From positions 1 to 6,176 of the forward strand of contig CACYCD010000282.1 of NCBI GenBank assembly GCA_902772755.1: 6,176 bases of DNA, given 5' to 3'. Each line of letters opens with the position of its first letter. Position 1 is the first letter of the stretch. This document shows positions 1 to 4,545 of this stretch, one piece after another. The position numbers and the translations under genes were made by a program. The notes under the pieces were generated by a model. That model was not told the DNA's origin. It made no database searches and saw only the letters and a program-made list of their open reading frames with translations. Source of the DNA: an uncultured Ruminococcus sp. Lineage in GTDB: Bacteria; Bacillota; Clostridia; Oscillospirales; Acutalibacteraceae.

Positions 1-332
1 CCTCGGGAATCACTGACATTGTCAACGAGCTTGAAATACACGGAAGCAACGGATAGTGCGGCAGCTCTGTTAAAAATATCCTCACTGCTTTTGATGTAGT
101 GACATTTTTTCAGCGGATTGAATCTGCAGCACTTTTTTTCATAGCAGGGTGGTGTTTTATTTACGGCACACAGCATCAGTGCGTAGAAGGTGCAGTCATA
201 AGAGAGGATAAATCGAGTGAATATACCGTACTCTCTGCCGAGTGACCTGCAAAGACTGCAATACACTGCTTTGTACTCCCTGAACTCCCTTATGCGAAGC
301 TCATCCCTGAACACTGTGACATATCCGAACAA
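1..332 (-). CDS. DUF5685 family protein, N-terminal part, runs off the left edge
   Basis: The minus strand is open from 332 to base 1 (110 codons visible) and begins MFGYVTVFRDELRIREF. The MFGYV start, the YKAVYCSLCRSLGREYG block (about residues 20-36), the RFILSYDCTFYAL block and the YFKLVDNVSDSR end are the pattern I associate from memory with DUF5685 proteins of Clostridia. These have no established biochemical function. Cysteines are frequent, including C-x2-C in YCSLC and a later KKCCRFNPLKKCHY segment, so metal binding is conceivable but not shown. The start is TTG at 332-330. It is chosen because GAGGTGG lies 5 nt upstream (344-338) and the family normally starts MFGYV. The ATG at 346-344 is in another frame. 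The C-terminal half lies outside the window. It is transcribed divergently from the HAD gene. Confidence 0.8.
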   Translation of the reverse strand, partial: MFGYVTVFRDELRIREFREYKAVYCSLCRSLGREYGIFTRFILSYDCTFYALMLCAVNKTPPCYEKKCCRFNPLKKCHYIKSSEDIFNRAAALSVASVYFKLVDNVSDSR

Positions 333-362
333 ACAATCCACCTCATATCTATTATTGGTTAT

Positions 363-371
363 ATTATAACA
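363..371 (-). promoter_or_regulatory. Extended -10 promoter of the DUF5685 gene
   Basis: Read on the minus strand, 371-363 is TGTTATAAT, a perfect TATAAT preceded by the TGn extension. A -35 at 17 nt (TTTATC, 391-386) is poor, as expected for an extended -10 promoter. Transcription would start near 356, leaving a leader of about 24 nt that contains the GAGGTGG ribosome binding site. Confidence 0.6.
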
Positions 372-390
372 TTATCGGCGTTCCCGATAA
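372..390. repeat. Inverted repeat TTATCGG-N5-CCGATAA in the divergent promoter region
   Basis: The two arms, 372-378 and 384-390, are exact reverse complements of 7 bp separated by CGTTC. The repeat abuts the TGn of the leftward extended -10 and covers the spacer and -35 positions of that promoter, which is a typical place for a repressor site. No gene on either strand reads into it, so a terminator role is unlikely. The binding protein is unknown and the sequence does not match an operator I recognise. Confidence 0.4.
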
Positions 391-421
391 ATTTTTACAA
401 GAATTATTCCATAATTTTTTA

Positions 422-450
422 TTGCAATTTGGTTGACCTTGGTATATAAT
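422..450 (+). promoter_or_regulatory. Sigma-A type promoter of the HAD gene
   Basis: TTGCAA (422-427) and a perfect TATAAT (445-450) are separated by 17 nt. The predicted start is near 457, giving a leader of about 23 nt that carries GGAGGT at 468-473, 6 nt before the ATG. A TTGACC at 433-438 is too close to the -10 to serve as its -35. Confidence 0.7.
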
Positions 451-479
451 TCTATGGAATCATACTCGGAGGTAAGGCT

Positions 480-1034
480 ATGAACACCTATGATTTTGAT
501 AAGACGATTTATGACGGTGACTCGACAAAGGACTTCTATCTTTTTTGCCTGAAAAGACATAAAAAAATTTTGATCACCGTACCACCGTTTTTATTTTCCG
601 CAGGGAAATTTTATCTCTTGAAAAAAGGAACCAAAACAGAGTTTAAAGAAAAAATGTACCGTTTTTTACAGTACATTGACACAGACAGGGATCTTGATGA
701 CTTTTGGAACAGAAATATATCAAAAATCAAGTATTGGTACCTACAACAGCAAAAAGAAGATGACGTGATAATTTCGGCTTCTCCTGAATTTCTTTTGGAA
801 CCCGTATGCAAAAAACTCGGTATAAAATACCTTATGGCTTCAAAGGTTGACCGAAAAACCGGAAAATACACCGGAATCAACTGCCGTGACACAGAAAAAG
901 TACGGAGATTCTATGAGATGTTCCCCAATGGAAAAATCGACAATTTTTACAGCGACAGCTACTGTGACTCTCCCCTTGCGGAAATATCGGACAGAGCTTA
1001 TTTGGTAAAGGGAGATAAACTCCTTGATTGGTAA
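480..1034 (+). CDS. HAD superfamily subfamily IB phosphatase-like hydrolase
   Basis: This is a 184-residue protein with all four HAD motifs in order. Motif I is DFDKT at residues 5-9 (nucleophile D5, acid/base D7). Motif II is IISAS with S99. The motif III lysine is probably K140 in the DTEKVRRF segment. Motif IV is DSYCD at 159-163 (D159 and D163 bind Mg2+). The layout resembles the SerB/PgpC-type IB family (phosphoserine phosphatase, phosphatidylglycerophosphatase C). These enzymes hydrolyse phosphate monoesters through an aspartyl-phosphate. The substrate cannot be read from the sequence. A hydrophobic stretch in the cap region (about residues 29-47, ILITVPPFLFSAGKFYLL) could touch the membrane, which would fit a lipid phosphate substrate, but this is inference. 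It has its own promoter, a GGAGGT ribosome binding site and a strong terminator, so it is probably monocistronic. Codons are A-rich compared with metY. Confidence 0.9.
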   Translation: MNTYDFDKTIYDGDSTKDFYLFCLKRHKKILITVPPFLFSAGKFYLLKKGTKTEFKEKMYRFLQYIDTDRDLDDFWNRNISKIKYWYLQQQKEDDVIISASPEFLLEPVCKKLGIKYLMASKVDRKTGKYTGINCRDTEKVRRFYEMFPNGKIDNFYSDSYCDSPLAEISDRAYLVKGDKLLDW

Positions 1035-1060
1035 CCAATACATATAATATGTTTTATAAT

Positions 1061-1108
1061 GCCATAACGAGGTTACAAACGTTCGTTATGGCTGTTTTTA
1101 TATTTTTT
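1061..1108 (+). terminator. Intrinsic terminator after the HAD gene
   Basis: A perfect 10-bp stem, GCCATAACGA (1061-1070) with TCGTTATGGC (1083-1092), encloses a 12-nt loop. It is followed by the T-rich tail TGTTTTTATATTTTTT (1093-1108). It starts 27 nt after the HAD stop codon and lies just ahead of the metY promoter. Confidence 0.88.
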
Positions 1109-1129
1109 AGAAAATTTTTAAAAACCTAC

Positions 1130-1158
1130 TTGACAAATAGGAATTGTTGTGGTATATT
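1130..1158 (+). promoter_or_regulatory. Near-consensus sigma-A promoter for the metY leader and metY
   Basis: A perfect TTGACA (1130-1135), a 17-nt spacer and TATATT (1153-1158, 5 of 6) make this the best-matching promoter in the window. Transcription should start near 1165, leaving about 163 nt of leader before the metY start codon. Confidence 0.88.
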
Positions 1159-1164
1159 ATAAGC

Positions 1165-1327
1165 ACGGTAAACCTATATGATTACTGGGTTTTAGGAGGA
1201 ACTTATGAAACTTATCTTTGAAAAGCTCCTTAGAGCGAATTTCAGGTTTGGACGAATGTAATATTTCTTTTTCTAAATGACGTTTCTACAACAAAACAAA
1301 TTATTATTTTGAAAAGAGGTATTTTTA
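1165..1327 (+). promoter_or_regulatory. Long 5' leader of metY, putative cis-regulatory region
   Basis: The leader is about 163 nt, much longer than the 10-50 nt leaders of the other genes here, and contains a short ORF at 1205-1261. I see no SAM-I/S-box core, no T-box AGGGUGG-type motif and no terminator hairpin with a T-tract, so transcription attenuation of the classical kinds is not supported. One weak pairing is possible. UUUCUUUU (1264-1271), just after the ORF stop, could pair with the metY ribosome binding site AAAAGAGG (1312-1319), counting two G-U pairs. AAACCT (1170-1175) could pair with AGGTTT (1244-1249) inside the ORF. Both are weak and unproven. Confidence 0.5.
1205..1261 (+). 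CDS. 18-residue upstream ORF / putative leader peptide of metY
   Basis: The ORF encodes MKLIFEKLLRANFRFGRM and ends in TAA. AGGAGG at 1194-1199, 5 nt before the ATG, is a stronger ribosome binding site than that of metY itself (AGAGGT). With a consensus promoter about 40 nt upstream, the ORF is very likely to be translated. The peptide is basic (K, K, R, R, R), has an amphipathic-looking first half and uses AGA, AGG and CGA arginine codons. Its last sense codon is ATG, immediately before the stop. The stop is 66 nt before the metY start, so this is not simple translational coupling by overlap. A sensor or leader role for sulfur or methionine status is an inference from position only. I do not recognise the peptide as a named family. 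Confidence 0.6.
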   Translation: MKLIFEKLLRANFRFGRM

Positions 1328-2626
1328 ATGAGCAAGTTAAATGAAAGAAATTTGAGATTTGAAACACTCCAGCTTCATGTTGGACAGGAAGAGGCAGACC
1401 CCACCACCGATGCAAGAGCAGTGCCGATCTATGCGACATCTTCTTATGTTTTCCATAACAGCCAACACGCTGCAGACCGCTTCGCACTCAGAGATGCAGG
1501 CAACATCTACGGCAGACTGACCAATCCGACACAGGACGTTTTTGAAAAACGTATCGCCGCACTTGAGGGAGGCTCGGCTGCATTGGCAGTGGCTTCCGGT
1601 GCTGCCGCTGTCACATACACAATTCAGGCACTTACCAAAGCAGGCGACAATATCGTTGCCGCCAAGACGATTTACGGCGGTACTTACAACCTATTGGCAC
1701 ACACCCTGCCGACCTACGGAGTGACAACCTCATTTGTTGACCCTGATGACCTGTCATCATTTGCAGCTGCAATTGACGACAATACAAAGGCTATTTATAT
1801 AGAAAGCCTTGGAAATCCCAACTCCAATGTTATAGACATTGAAGAGCTTGCGAAGCTTGCACACTCACACGGCATACCGCTGGTGGTTGACAGCACGTTT
1901 GCAACACCATATCTGCTCAGACCCATTGAGCACGGTGCAGATATAGTGGTTCACTCCGCAACCAAATTCATCGGAGGTCACGGTACTGCTATCGGCGGTG
2001 TTATCATCGAAAGCGGAAAATTTGACTGGTCAGCCTCGGGCAAATTCCCACAGCTTGCCAAGCCGAACCCCTCCTATCACGGAGCTGTATTTACCGAAGC
2101 CGCTCCGGGTGCTTCCTTTGTCACCTTTATCAGAGCCGTACTCCTCAGAGATACAGGCTCGACACTCTCACCGTTCCATGCGTTTATCTTTTTGCAGGGA
2201 CTGGAAACTCTCTCACTGAGAGTAGAACGTCACGCAGAGAACACCGAGAAGGTGGTTGAGTTCCTGTCAAATCATCCGCAGGTTGAAAAAGTCAACCATC
2301 CTTCCCTGCCTGATTCACCATATCAGCAGCTTTATAAAAAGTATTTCCCCAACGGCGGAGGCTCTATCTTCACCTTTGAGATCAAGGAAGAGGAAGAGAC
2401 GGCAAAGAACTTTATTGACCATTTGCAGATATTCTCACTGCTGGCAAATGTTGCTGATGTCAAGTCGCTGGCTATACACCCTGCTTCCACCACACATTCT
2501 CAGCTTAGCTCCGATGAGCTTGACGAACAGGGAATCAAGCCCAATACAATAAGACTGTCAATAGGAACAGAACACATTGACGATATCATCTATGATCTAC
2601 AGGAAGCGTTTGACGCTGTAAAATAA
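1328..2626 (+). CDS. metY: O-acetylhomoserine sulfhydrylase (O-acetylhomoserine aminocarboxypropyltransferase)
   Basis: This 432-residue protein belongs to the Cys/Met metabolism PLP-dependent family and has the usual length for MetY. It joins O-acetyl-L-homoserine with sulfide to give L-homocysteine, the direct sulfhydrylation route to methionine, in the cytoplasm. Visible landmarks are YGRLTNPT (61-68, with Y61 and R63 contacting the cofactor phosphate of the neighbouring subunit) and Y116, which stacks on PLP. VVDSTFATPY carries D188, the pyridine nitrogen ligand. SATKFIGGHGT carries K213, the Schiff-base lysine. NTIRLSIGTE carries R409, the substrate carboxylate ligand. The long SGKFDW...NPSYHGAVF insertion after the lysine separates MetY from the shorter MetB/MetC enzymes. 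Some relatives use O-acetylserine or act as methionine gamma-lyases, so the substrate is assigned by family. AGAGGT at 1315-1320 lies 7 nt before the ATG. Expression is probably set by the long leader. Confidence 0.93.
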   Translation: MSKLNERNLRFETLQLHVGQEEADPTTDARAVPIYATSSYVFHNSQHAADRFALRDAGNIYGRLTNPTQDVFEKRIAALEGGSAALAVASGAAAVTYTIQALTKAGDNIVAAKTIYGGTYNLLAHTLPTYGVTTSFVDPDDLSSFAAAIDDNTKAIYIESLGNPNSNVIDIEELAKLAHSHGIPLVVDSTFATPYLLRPIEHGADIVVHSATKFIGGHGTAIGGVIIESGKFDWSASGKFPQLAKPNPSYHGAVFTEAAPGASFVTFIRAVLLRDTGSTLSPFHAFIFLQGLETLSLRVERHAENTEKVVEFLSNHPQVEKVNHPSLPDSPYQQLYKKYFPNGGGSIFTFEIKEEEETAKNFIDHLQIFSLLANVADVKSLAIHPASTTHSQLSSDELDEQGIKPNTIRLSIGTEHIDDIIYDLQEAFDAVK

Positions 2627-2636
2627 CCCCCCTAAA

Positions 2637-2698
2637 AAGCCTTATGGCTTGTTTATATACGGCAGACCGAGAAATACTTGGTCTGCCTATTGCATTTT
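2637..2698 (+). terminator. Terminator region after metY (two hairpins)
   Basis: A small hairpin AAGCC-TTAT-GGCTT (2637-2650) is followed by GTTTATATA. A stronger one, GGCAGACCGA (2661-2670) with TTGGTCTGCC (2678-2687), has 10 bp including one G-U pair and a 7-nt loop. It is followed by TATTGCATTTT. The T-tracts are modest, so termination may rely on both. The second hairpin abuts the likely tcdA promoter. Confidence 0.6.
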
Positions 2699-2718
2699 GT
2701 CTGATTTTATAGGATAAT
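2690..2718 (+). promoter_or_regulatory. Possible tcdA promoter
   Basis: TTGCAT (2690-2695) and GATAAT (2713-2718, 5 of 6) are separated by 17 nt, and the predicted start is near 2725. The -35 match is only partial, so read-through from metY could also contribute to tcdA expression. Confidence 0.35.
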
Positions 2719-2753
2719 AAAAATACACCTTAATAGTATTTTGGAGGATTGAG

Positions 2754-3470
2754 ATGCTGAACAGATTTTCAAGAACTGAACTGCTTTACGGTGAAGAAGC
2801 GATGCAGAAGCTCGCCCGTTCCCGTGTGGCGGTTTTCGGGATAGGCGGAGTAGGCGGTCACACGGTTGAAGCACTTGCAAGAAGCGGAGTGGGTGCGATA
2901 GATCTGATTGACAGTGACACGGTTGCCCTCACAAATATAAACCGACAGATAATCGCCACACAAAGCACAATAGGAAGATATAAAACCGAGGTTATGGCAG
3001 AGCGATGCAGGGACATAAATCCGGACATAATTATAAATGAGTTCAGGATATTCTATACCGAAGCGACCGCAAGCATATTTGATTTTTCTGCTTACGATTA
3101 TGTAGTCGATGCTATAGACACGGTCAAGGGAAAAATAGAGCTTATCCTGCAGGCACAGAAAGCAGGTGTGCCGATAATTTCTTCAATGGGTGCAGGCAAC
3201 AAAAAAAGCCCTGCGGGCTTTATGGTGGAGGATATTTACAAAACCTCTGTTTGTCCGCTTGCAAGGGTTATGAGAACAGAGCTAAAAAAACGAGGCGTAA
3301 AAAAATTGAAGGTAGTCTATTCTCAGGAAAAACCTCTTACTCCCAAGGGTATTCCGCTTGAAACCAAGGGAACGGCAGGACGGTCTGCACCCGGCAGTAC
3401 TGCTTTTGTACCGTCAGTTGCAGGACTGATCATTGCAGGAGAGGTCATCAATGATCTGACTTCAATTTAA
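2754..3470 (+). CDS. tcdA: tRNA threonylcarbamoyladenosine dehydratase (E1-like, ThiF/MoeB superfamily)
   Basis: This 238-residue protein matches the TcdA/CsdL (B. subtilis YrvM) family. These enzymes use ATP to dehydrate and cyclise t6A at position 37 of ANN-reading tRNAs to ct6A. The N-terminal RFSRTELLYGEEAMQKL leads into the nucleotide-binding loop GIGGVGG (29-35). D53 and D55 of LIDSDTV, the NINRQ motif (61-65), K77 of GRYK, and VVDAIDT (117-123) form the adenylation site. SSMGAGNKKSP (143-153), SVCPLARVMRTELKKRG and the GTAGRSAPGSTAFVPSVAG segment are typical of TcdA rather than ThiF or MoeB. There is no C-terminal rhodanese domain. GGAGG at 2743-2747 is 6 nt from the ATG. Neighbouring genes do not include csdA or csdE. 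Its last 23 bp overlap the convergent membrane gene. Confidence 0.92.
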   Translation: MLNRFSRTELLYGEEAMQKLARSRVAVFGIGGVGGHTVEALARSGVGAIDLIDSDTVALTNINRQIIATQSTIGRYKTEVMAERCRDINPDIIINEFRIFYTEATASIFDFSAYDYVVDAIDTVKGKIELILQAQKAGVPIISSMGAGNKKSPAGFMVEDIYKTSVCPLARVMRTELKKRGVKKLKVVYSQEKPLTPKGIPLETKGTAGRSAPGSTAFVPSVAGLIIAGEVINDLTSI

Positions 3471-3822
3471 GCACGACAAGGTCGTTGTGCTTATTTATTG
3501 AGTATTTTCTCAGCTTCAGAGAAAGTGGCAGTGAAATTTTTTGCGTCAATATCATTGTAATCAGAGTAGCACCTGCAAAAACACAAGCCAAAACAAGTAC
3601 GATCGAAGCAAGCATCAAAAATCTGATTTTTATGATAAGATACAGTATTCCCAAAATAATCGATGCGGAAAAAGCTATTATTGCTGTCATACCTGCTGCA
3701 TAAAGCACTGAGGAGCTTAGTCCGGCTTTTATGACAGACTCGGAAAAATCCCCGTGAAGCTCGATCTCGGTTTCATTCTCGTTCAATGCTTTCAAAAGGT
3801 TTTGTACATTACTGACCTTCAT
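3448..3822 (-). CDS. Small two-helix membrane protein, function unknown
   Basis: This is a 124-residue protein if started at the ATG 3822-3820. In-frame ATGs at 3831 and 3828 and a GTG at 3834 are alternatives, giving up to 128 residues. The N-terminal soluble part is MKVSNVQNLLKALNENETEI followed by ELHGDFSESVIKAG. Two hydrophobic helices follow, at about residues 38-64 and 68-92, joined by KIR. A basic tail (about 95-124) ends LRKYSINKHNDLVVLKLKSDH. From memory, Firmicute proteins with an N-terminal I-E-I-x-G-D-x-A-x-x-V-type motif, a hydrophobic hairpin and a YxV...VVLKxK tail exist without known function. I regard this as a possible relative only. A strong promoter and normal codon use on this strand support a real gene over the opposite-strand reading. 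It is convergent with tcdA and overlaps its last 23 bp. Confidence 0.72.
   Translation of the reverse strand: MKVSNVQNLLKALNENETEIELHGDFSESVIKAGLSSSVLYAAGMTAIIAFSASIILGILYLIIKIRFLMLASIVLVLACVFAGATLITMILTQKISLPLSLKLRKYSINKHNDLVVLKLKSDH
3469..3499 (+). terminator. Terminator of tcdA, lying inside the opposing gene
   Basis: AAGCACGAC (3469-3477) pairs with GTTGTGCTT (3484-3492) over 9 bp with one G-U pair and a 6-nt loop. The tail CTTATTTATT follows. The hairpin begins at the last bases of the tcdA stop codon. On the other strand the same bases encode the C-terminal NKHNDLVVLK of the convergent membrane protein. Confidence 0.65.
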
Positions 3823-3841
3823 AATCATCATCACCCAGATG

Positions 3842-3870
3842 ATTATAGCACAGAACTTAGCTGTTTACAA
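3842..3870 (-). promoter_or_regulatory. Promoter of the two-helix membrane protein gene
   Basis: On the minus strand TTGTAA (3870-3865), a 17-nt spacer and perfect TATAAT (3847-3842) preceded by TGC make an extended -10 promoter. Transcription should start near 3836-3835, only 12-14 nt before the ATG at 3822 and almost on the in-frame GTG at 3834. Little or no room remains for a Shine-Dalgarno sequence. Confidence 0.75.
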
Positions 3871-3876
3871 GCCCCG

Positions 3877-3905
3877 AAAAACGGCAGAGTCTAAGACCCT
3901 GCCGT
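3877..3905 (-). terminator. Terminator of the DUF1540 gene
   Basis: On the minus strand an 11-bp stem (3905-3895 with 3891-3881) and a TTA loop are followed by TTTTT (3881-3877). The one imperfect position (3888/3898) is a G-U pair in minus-strand RNA but an A-C mismatch in plus-strand RNA, which supports the minus direction. It begins 17 nt after the DUF1540 stop codon. Confidence 0.88.
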
Positions 3906-3922
3906 CTGCGGTTCAAGGAAGC

Positions 3923-4090
3923 TTACTTGGCACAAAAGCTCTCGCAGTCTACACATCTGCACTCGCTGGGGTGTGGCTCGTGAGTACCTACGGATATCTC
4001 ACGGAGTGAGCAGTAGTTTTCGTCACAGTTGTGATACTTGCAGGAGTCAACTGTACATCTTATCGAGCTGTTCTTATGCTTTTTGTCCAT
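3923..4090 (-). CDS. DUF1540 family small cysteine-rich protein
   Basis: This 55-residue protein runs from ATG 4090-4088 to TAA at 3923. It begins MDKKHKNSSIRCTVDSCKYH and carries eight cysteines at residues 12, 17, 22, 27, 44, 46, 49 and 53. The order C-x4-C-x4-C-x4-C, then LREISVGTHE, then C-x-C-x2-C-E-S-F is the DUF1540 pattern. The spacing suggests metal (zinc) binding, but the family has no proven function. GAGGTG (4103-4098) lies 7 nt before the ATG, and a dedicated terminator follows. It is divergent from the 4211 gene and upstream of the two-helix membrane gene on the same strand. The terminator and a separate promoter indicate independent transcripts. Confidence 0.88.
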   Translation of the reverse strand: MDKKHKNSSIRCTVDSCKYHNCDENYCSLREISVGTHEPHPSECRCVDCESFCAK

Positions 4091-4210
4091 AATTATTCAC
4101 CTCATCAATAATTGCAACCTCGTTGCTCTATTATTCTTTGTAATTATAGTTTTTTTATTCAGGGCATATATGAATTTTTTGCATATTATTTACAAAGAGG
4201 CGATGTTATT
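4091..4210. promoter_or_regulatory. AT-rich divergent promoter region between the DUF1540 gene and the 4211 gene
   Basis: On the minus strand a perfect TATAAT (4148-4143) would start the DUF1540 transcript near 4136, but no good -35 is present. On the plus strand TTGCTC (4123-4128), 16 nt, TATAGT (4145-4150) is a possible promoter for the 4211 gene, and TATTAT (4184-4189) is a second -10-like sequence. A small inverted repeat GCAAC-CTC-GTTGC (4114-4126) lies in the DUF1540 leader. None of these is strong. Confidence 0.35.
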
Positions 4211-4528
4211 ATGACTGTACTGTATGTAGTGACGGCACTGCTTGCCGTTCTGGGACTCAGCGAGCTTATCGGAGCTGTTATCTGCCGTCTTACCTCCTGC
4301 AAAACCACCGCTACGACCCTGACTGCTTTTATCGAAGATGAAGACTGCTGTGAGCTTGCAGTGCGTGGGATAATAGAAAATATCAGGTGGAGTCATTTTT
4401 CACCCGATAAGATACTTATTGTAACGGCTGATTTTTCCGATGAAGCAATTGAGGATATAGAAACTATGATATCCGGATATCCCGAGATAGAACTGTGCCG
4501 TAAAAAGGATTGTAAATTTCCGATTTAA
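4211..4528 (+). CDS. Small single-helix membrane-anchored protein, function unknown
   Basis: This 105-residue protein begins MTVLYVVTALLAVLGLSELI. Residues about 3-26 form one hydrophobic helix, which would anchor the protein with a soluble C-terminal part. The soluble part holds acidic and cysteine-containing segments (C46, C47, C96, C101). It also holds a segment PDKILIVTADFSDEAIEDIE (residues 65-84) with alternating hydrophobic strand and helix character. That segment faintly recalls the first strand of Rossmann-like or glycosyltransferase-A folds, but is far too short to be one. The ATG at 4211 is chosen because AAAGAGG (4194-4200) precedes it by 10 nt and the hydrophobic segment starts there. 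A TTG-initiated extension to 4112 has no ribosome binding site. I do not recognise a family. The recD2 promoter overlaps its last codons, and the gap to recD2 is 17 nt. Confidence 0.7.
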   Translation: MTVLYVVTALLAVLGLSELIGAVICRLTSCKTTATTLTAFIEDEDCCELAVRGIIENIRWSHFSPDKILIVTADFSDEAIEDIETMISGYPEIELCRKKDCKFPI

Positions 4529-4538
4529 GTGTTATAAT
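4510..4538 (+). promoter_or_regulatory. Promoter of recD2, overlapping the end of the preceding gene
   Basis: TTGTAA (4510-4515), a 17-nt spacer and perfect TATAAT (4533-4538) preceded by TGT make an extended -10 promoter. Seven nucleotides separate the -10 from the recD2 ATG at 4546, so transcription is expected to start at or within one or two bases of the start codon. Confidence 0.8.
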
Positions 4539-4545
4539 CATAGCT

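Noticed and set aside
433..450. TTGACC at 433-438 as a -35 element
   Set aside because: It is only 6 nt from the TATAAT. TTGCAA at 422-427 has the correct 17-nt spacing.
1165..1327. SAM-I riboswitch or methionine T-box in the metY leader
   Set aside because: The conserved core sequences of either class were not found, and no terminator hairpin with a T-tract precedes metY.
1242..1487. Minus-strand 81-codon frame across the metY start
   Set aside because: It lies antisense to the metY 5' end and leader, with no promoter or ribosome binding site of its own.
3485..3703. Plus-strand reading frame of 72 codons opposite the membrane gene
   Set aside because: It has no ribosome binding site and starts inside the tcdA terminator hairpin. 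The minus strand has a good promoter and a plausible membrane protein.
4112..4210. TTG-initiated N-terminal extension of the 4211 gene
   Set aside because: It would run through the AT-rich divergent promoter region without a ribosome binding site. The ATG at 4211 follows AAAGAGG and begins the membrane helix.
4468..4481. Perfect 14-bp palindrome GATATCCGGATATC near the end of the 4211 gene
   Set aside because: It lies within coding sequence 28 bp upstream of the recD2 -35. A palindrome of this length is expected about 0.4 times by chance in a window of this size, so it is not strong evidence of a site.
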